A stretch of 64,000 nucleotides of DNA from Rubrivivax sp. (GTDB taxonomy: Bacteria; Pseudomonadota; Gammaproteobacteria; Burkholderiales; Burkholderiaceae_C). The notes under the pieces were generated by a model. The model was given only the letters and a program-made list of their open reading frames with translations. It was not told the DNA's origin and ran no database searches. Below, one piece after another: positions 62,530 through 64,000 of the stretch. Where the stretch lies: NCBI GenBank assembly GCA_016719535.1, contig JADJYX010000012.1:1-64000 (forward strand), read 5' to 3'. Both the position numbers and the translations under genes were made by a program. Within the stretch, counting starts at the first letter, position 1. Each line of letters begins with the position of its first letter.

Positions 62530-62960
62530 ATGACCGTCCCCCTCGACGCGCTGCACGGCCTGAAGGTGCTGGAACTGGGCCAGCTGATCGCCGGCCCCTT
62601 TGCCGGCAAGACGCTGGCCGATTTCGATGCCGACCGCATCGAGATCGAGCCCGCCGACGGTGGCGACCCGCTGCGCACCTGGCGGCTGCTGCCCGAATAC
62701 GACGCCTTCGGCGCCGTGCGCCACGCCGCCGGCAGTGCGCTGCCAGGCATCGCGCCCAGAAACGCCTATGCCTGCGCCGGCGGTGCCTGCGTGCTGGTGG
62801 CCGGCAACGGCGACAGCATCTTCCGCCGCCTGATGCAGGCCATCGGCCGCGACGACTTCGCTACCGACCCCGGCCGGGCGCGCAACCACGGCCGTGTGGC
62901 GCGCGTGACCGAGATCGACACCGCCATCGGCGAGTGGACGGCCGCGAACACCAACCTCTC
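62530..62960 (+). pseudogene. CaiB/BaiF CoA-transferase with internal deletion
   Basis: The N-terminal motif of the family (ALHGLKVLELGQLIAGPFAG, then KTLADFDADRIEIEPADGGD) runs directly into a segment normally about 170 residues further on (LLPEYDAFGAVRHAAGSALP, then NGDSIFRRLMQAIGRDDF). The join falls at TWR-LL-PEYD, where both halves naturally contain LL. The deleted part would hold the catalytic Asp. After about EWTAANT the frame runs into unrelated adhesin-like sequence. It cannot be active. Confidence 0.75.
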
Positions 62961-63520
62961 GGTGGTGAGTGGCACGCTGGTAGGCTGGACGCCGGCACCG
63001 GCGCGCACCGGCGCGCCGGCGCGTACCGGGCGCAACGGCAAGACGCCGGCCTTCGTGGTCTGGGCCTCGGGCGACCGCATGTTCAACGACATCGGCAACG
63101 CGCTGACGGTGTTGCCCGGGCCCCGACAACGGCCTGCAGTGGCTGGGCTTGCGCAACGGCACCAGCAGCCAGGCCCACCAGGCGATGGGCATCGAGCGCG
63201 ACCTGTCCACGGTCGACGGCGCCACCTACACGCTGACACTGGACTACGCCGGCAGCCCCGGGCTCGTCGCCACGGCCGCGGCCATCGGCATCCATGTCGA
63301 CGGCGTGCGCATCCCCACCCATGCCGGCATGAGCACGCGGCGCGAGCTGGTGTGGCAGTCGCTGAGCTTCCAGTTCGGCGGCAACGGCCAAGCGCGGCGC
63401 ATCGCCAACGTGCTGGAAGGCGGCACCTCCGCGGGCACCTCGGTGGCCACGATGCGTGATGCGCTGATCGGGTCTGCTGCACACAGTGCGCCGTGGCGAT
63501 CGCAGCGCAGCTTTTCTTGA
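62961..63520 (+). pseudogene. Fragment of a secreted beta-rich repeat/adhesin-like protein
   Basis: Two frames together read LTVLPG and then DNGLQWLGLRNGTSSQAHQA, GATYTLTLDYAGSPGLVATA, HVDGVRIPTHAG and LSFQFGGNGQARRIANVLEG, typical of large secreted repeat proteins. The frames meet at a GGGCCCC run (63118-63124). There is no start or signal peptide of its own. Confidence 0.55.
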
Positions 63521-63972
63521 TCTGTGCGATCTCGTCCTGGTACTGGCGCACTGGACGGGCGCCGCGGATCAGGGTGAACTTGAGCACAAGGTACTTGCCC
63601 GCTTCAAAAAGGGAGTGTGGGCGCAGCGGGTGGTCAAGGAAGTGGCGCAGCGGCTGCGCGATCTGCCCGCTTACTTCGGCATCCACCCCCGCATGGACCC
63701 CTCATGAGCACCGGCAGCTTCCTGGTCCGCGCCATCGCCTGCATCAAGGTGGCCACGCCCGCTGCAGAGGCCGCAGGCGCCGCTGGCCCAGGTGCACATC
63801 GCGGTGCGGGCTCGGCGCCCGCACCCGCGTGGCCACGCCACATGGCCCTCGAACGCGGCGCCACCCGGGGCGTGATATGCGCTGCCCAAGCGCCTGGACC
63901 GCCACCCGGGCCGTCGGGCTGGCGTCGGCATGCTGAGAGAATTTCGCGCTGACCGCATTCGAATCACCGCGC
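63521..63972. other. Degenerate DNA without a definable gene
   Basis: A 73-codon plus-strand frame (63486-63707; KVLARFKKGVWAQRVVKEVA) and a minus-strand frame over the same bases look partly protein-like but neither has a family match I can name. The rest is low complexity. Confidence 0.35.
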
Positions 63973-64000
63973 ATGAGCTACGTCGTCCACCTCTGGGAAG
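63973..64000 (+). CDS. Start of a gene cut by the window edge
   Basis: ATG at 63973 begins MSYVVHLWE and runs to the window end. The opening matches a small conserved Burkholderiales hypothetical protein I recall by its first residues only. Nothing more can be said from nine codons. Confidence 0.4.

Overview
The window is GC-rich DNA (roughly two-thirds G+C by eye) with the gene style of a Burkholderiales betaproteobacterium of the Rubrivivax/Leptothrix/Ideonella/Comamonadaceae type. Signs of this are dense ATGA/TTGA start-stop overlaps, strong third-position G/C, metal-resistance and chromate operons, a BLUF photoreceptor, and fatty-acid oxidation genes without operon-level duplication. This placement is an inference from gene content; no rRNA or tRNA is present to confirm it.

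Layout. 1-5.3 kb is accessory DNA: a partial DUF932 gene, a single-stranded DNA-binding protein, about 0.9 kb without a gene that includes a REP-like palindrome, an excisionase-fold antitoxin with a PIN toxin, and a complete group II intron (3151-5347) lodged 10 bases after the toxin stop. 5.5-13.8 kb is a plus-strand heavy-metal efflux operon (small secreted His-rich protein, CzcC/B/A-type tripartite pump, two extra periplasmic proteins, and an EamA permease with a His-rich tail). 13.8-19.75 kb is a convergent minus-strand chromate resistance operon: chrB, chrA, a fused superoxide dismutase-rhodanese (ChrC-ChrE), an ATP-grasp protein, a metallo-beta-lactamase-fold protein with lost metal ligands, and a DUF6064 membrane protein. 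20-22.4 kb is a TA/IS scrap yard: vapBC, an IS630-type transposase N-terminal fragment, and a decayed second vapBC copy.

22.4-26.8 kb holds a two-gene envelope-glucan unit (NdvB-like GH17+GT2 synthase and a phosphoglycerol-transferase-like sulfatase-fold protein). 27-30 kb holds an alternative respiratory set (type II NADH dehydrogenase-like protein, cydB, and a broken cydA). 30-31.8 kb holds parDE and a stand-alone TOTE-type primase missing its helicase and a catalytic His. 31.8-39.2 kb holds a secreted beta-helix protein, a FadL-type channel, two single-heme c-type proteins and a divergent two-component system. 39.6-46.7 kb is a sugar ABC-transporter/lactonase/cytochrome b561 operon with a divergent LacI regulator and a palindromic operator.

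46.8-51.7 kb holds a DCC-family oxidoreductase, a BLUF light sensor, an ECF sigma factor with a short anti-sigma-like partner, a divergent FAD oxidoreductase and a SOUL heme protein; this set looks like a light/oxidative stress module. 51.7-60 kb is beta-oxidation (thiolase, two crotonases, acyl-CoA dehydrogenase, acyl-CoA ligase) with an HDOD protein and small secreted proteins. 60-64 kb has a VTT membrane protein, a lipoprotein hydrolase and then decayed DNA: LysR, CoA-transferase and adhesin fragments, ending at the first codons of a new gene.

No CRISPR array, tRNA or rRNA was seen. The most unusual items are the ChrC-ChrE fusion within an extended chromate operon, the remnant TOTE primase next to parDE, the truncated cydA upstream of an intact cydB, and the BLUF/ECF/FAD-oxidoreductase neighbourhood.
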